Both the position numbers and the translations under genes were made by a program. A model generated the notes under the pieces. It saw nothing but the letters and a program-made list of their open reading frames with translations, was not told the origin of the DNA and made no database searches. A DNA stretch of 7,577 nt from Deltaproteobacteria bacterium (GTDB lineage: Bacteria; Myxococcota_A; UBA9160; SZUA-336), in NCBI GenBank assembly GCA_030673955.1, contig DAOVBF010000057.1:1-7577 (forward strand). Direction: 5' to 3'. How positions within the stretch are numbered: the first letter of the stretch is position 1; each line of letters starts with the position of its first letter. Of the stretch, positions 6,132 through 7,577 are shown in pieces.

Positions 6132-7240
6132 CCCGGCGTGTTCACCCACTCGATCTTGCTGTCGAGGATCGGTGGCGCCTCGGCGGTCAGCAGGGAGAGC
6201 TTCCTGGCCACGGTTCCCGCCAGCTCGTGGAAGGCCCTGCCCGCGGGCGAGTCGGGCGCCGAGACGACAGTGGGCTTGCCCGCGTCACCCGCTGGAACAA
6301 TATCCGGCTGCAACGGCACTTTCATCAGCACGGGGACACCGAGCTCCTCGGCCGTTCGCTCGGCACCGCCCTCGCCGAACAGCGCGTGCCGCTCGTCGCA
6401 GTTGGGGCAGATGAAGTAGCTCATGTTTTCGACGATCCCCAGCACGGGCACGTTGACGCGCTGAAACATCTTGAGTCCCTTGCGCGCATCGATCAGTGCC
6501 ACCTCCTGAGGTGTGGTGACGATGATCGCGCCGGAGAGCGGGGCCGTTTGGGTGATGGTTAGCGCGGCGTCACCCGTGCCCGGTGGCAGGTCGAGGACCA
6601 GGTAGTCGAGCTCGCCCCACTGCACTTCCGACAGGAACTGGCGGATCACACCGTGCACCATCGGGCCGCGCCAGATCAGGGGGACGCTCTCGCCGGCCAA
6701 GAAACCGATGGACATGAGTTCGAGTCCATGGCTCTGCTTGGGCAAGAGCTTGCGCTCGGGCGTCACGCTCGGCTCGCCGGAGATGTTGAGCATGATGGGG
6801 ATCGAGGGGCCGTAGATGTCGCAATCGAGCAGGCCCACCTTGGCGCCCAGCGCATGCAGCCCGAGCGCCAGGTTGACGGCGACGGTGGACTTGCCGACGC
6901 CCCCCTTGCCGCTCGCGACGGCGATCACGTTGCGGATGCCCTTCAGGAGGTCGGGCATGACCTCCTGGGGCGGGGTCCGCCTCGAGCCGCGCGTGTTCGC
7001 GGTCATCGTGACCTCCACCTCGCTCACGCCGGGCAGAGCCGCCACCGCCTCCTGGGCGGCCTGCTTGAACTGCTCCTTCACGGGGCAGGCGGGCGTTGTG
7101 AGCTCGATCGCGAAGGACACCCGTCCTCCGTCGAGCTGGATGTTCTTCACGAAGCCCAGATCTACGATGGAGCGGCGAAAGTCCGGATCCTCGATCGGTC
7201 GCAGCGCGCGGAGGATCTCCGCCTCGGTGACTTGACTCAT
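6128..7240 (-). CDS. mrp: Mrp/ApbC-type iron-sulfur cluster carrier P-loop ATPase
   Basis: A cytoplasmic ATPase of the Mrp/Nbp35 family that carries and delivers [4Fe-4S] clusters to apoproteins. The 370 residues have an N-terminal MIP18/DUF59 domain (about 1-80) with DLGFV and the conserved PACP containing Cys52. The P-loop domain follows: deviant Walker A GKGGVGKST (111-119), DCDIYGPSIP (139-148), MVHGVIRQFL (194-203) and DLPPGTGD (217-224). The C-terminal CPNC (Cys278, Cys281) is the cluster-bridging pair at the dimer interface. Length and domain order are normal for bacterial Mrp/ApbC with a fused N-terminal domain. The start is ATG 7240 with AGGGGG five bases upstream. An A-type Fe-S carrier lies just upstream on the same strand and a cupin overlaps the stop, suggesting one operon. 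No key residue is missing. Also named apbC. Confidence 0.95.
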   Translation of the reverse strand: MSQVTEAEILRALRPIEDPDFRRSIVDLGFVKNIQLDGGRVSFAIELTTPACPVKEQFKQAAQEAVAALPGVSEVEVTMTANTRGSRRTPPQEVMPDLLKGIRNVIAVASGKGGVGKSTVAVNLALGLHALGAKVGLLDCDIYGPSIPIMLNISGEPSVTPERKLLPKQSHGLELMSIGFLAGESVPLIWRGPMVHGVIRQFLSEVQWGELDYLVLDLPPGTGDAALTITQTAPLSGAIIVTTPQEVALIDARKGLKMFQRVNVPVLGIVENMSYFICPNCDERHALFGEGGAERTAEELGVPVLMKVPLQPDIVPAGDAGKPTVVSAPDSPAGRAFHELAGTVARKLSLLTAEAPPILDSKIEWVNTPG

Positions 7241-7342
7241 GTTCTCCCCCTAAAGCTTTGATCCCTGATGCGATGCTCTCCCTCCACCGGTGCGAGCTCC
7301 AGTCGGATGAACATGGTCTTGCGACGCGGCGCAGGCTCGGCG

Positions 7343-7577
7343 CTAGGCGCTGAAGCTCTCGCCGCAGCCGCAGGTGGATGTGGCGCTCGGATTTTCGATC
7401 TTGAACCCGCTCTCGTTCAGCTCGTCCACGTAGTCCACCGTGGTGCCCGTGAGGTAGACCGCACTCTTGGCGTCGACCAGAATGCGAACGCCATCCTGGA
7501 CCGACTCCTGGTCCCACTTGCCGGCTTGGTTGTCGAACATCAACTGGTACTGGAGGCCGCTGCAGCCCCCCCCCCGC
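7343..7577 (-). CDS. A-type iron-sulfur carrier (IscA/ErpA/HesB family), C-terminal part
   Basis: The coding sequence runs off the right edge, leaving 77 residues; about 30-40 N-terminal residues are outside. It opens in RGGGCSGLQYQL, the family's first conserved cysteine region, continues through LVDAKSAVYLTGTTVDYVDE and GFKIENPSA, and ends in TCGCGESFSA with the last two cluster-ligand cysteines. All three ligand cysteines are thus visible. These proteins accept Fe-S clusters from the scaffold and pass them to targets. ErpA-like and IscA/SufA-like members cannot be told apart safely from this part, so no symbol is given. The stop is TAG at 7345-7343, about 100 bases before the mrp start, supporting joint Fe-S function. 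The ten-C run at 7566-7575 encodes the glycines of RGGGC and leaves the expected frame intact. Confidence 0.93.
   Translation of the reverse strand, partial: RGGGCSGLQYQLMFDNQAGKWDQESVQDGVRILVDAKSAVYLTGTTVDYVDELNESGFKIENPSATSTCGCGESFSA

Noticed and set aside
7331..7352. Repeated GGCGCT near the stop of the Fe-S carrier as a terminator
   Set aside because: The copies are direct, not inverted, and there is no T-run, so no hairpin is supported.
6570..7517. 315-codon open frame on the - strand overlapping mrp and the carrier gene
   Set aside because: Arg/Gly-rich out-of-frame translation of mrp; it ignores the conserved Walker A and CPNC frame.

Overview
This is a GC-rich chromosomal window, compact and mostly housekeeping, from a Gram-negative bacterium. 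Two signs support Gram-negative: a clear murein peptide ligase (Mpl), used in recycling meso-diaminopimelate peptidoglycan, and small exported or membrane proteins. GC-rich third positions, long antisense open frames and this gene mix would fit a deltaproteobacterial or similar, possibly uncultured, lineage. The phylum cannot be fixed from sequence alone. I see no CRISPR array, tRNA, rRNA, insertion sequence, prophage or toxin-antitoxin pair.

Left block (1-2436, + strand): the 3' end of a beta-lactamase-fold serine hydrolase, then mpl, then efp (elongation factor P). The hydrolase and mpl overlap by 11 bases. The mpl stop overlaps or abuts an ATGATG at the start of efp, so the three are probably one transcript. 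The first two genes suggest cell-wall turnover; EF-P relieves ribosome stalling at polyproline. The EF-P tip loop carries Asn where the usual modified Lys sits.

Centre (2513-4283, - strand): a Gfo/Idh/MocA-type NAD(P)-dependent oxidoreductase, a broken HXXEE-type membrane-protein gene, and a small exported protein with a signal peptide and one further hydrophobic segment. A 9-bp GC-rich inverted repeat begins at the stop codon of the small-protein gene.

A divergent intergenic region (about 4284-4575) precedes a + strand phosphodiesterase/nucleotide pyrophosphatase of the alkaline phosphatase superfamily. It has all expected metal ligands and a signal peptide. Its true start is unclear: a good ATG lies one frame away, separated by a run of seven G.

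Right block (5808-7577, - strand): reading leftward, an IscA/ErpA-type A-type Fe-S carrier (cut by the window edge), an Mrp/ApbC Fe-S carrier P-loop ATPase fused to an N-terminal MIP18/DUF59 domain, and a small cupin. The cupin start overlaps the Mrp stop as ATGA. This looks like an Fe-S delivery operon with a translationally coupled cupin. The cupin and phosphodiesterase genes converge and overlap by 23 bases.

I did not find a convincing undescribed system. The points most worth checking are the poly-G start problem in the phosphodiesterase, the EF-P tip residue, the decayed HXXEE gene and the Fe-S/cupin operon.
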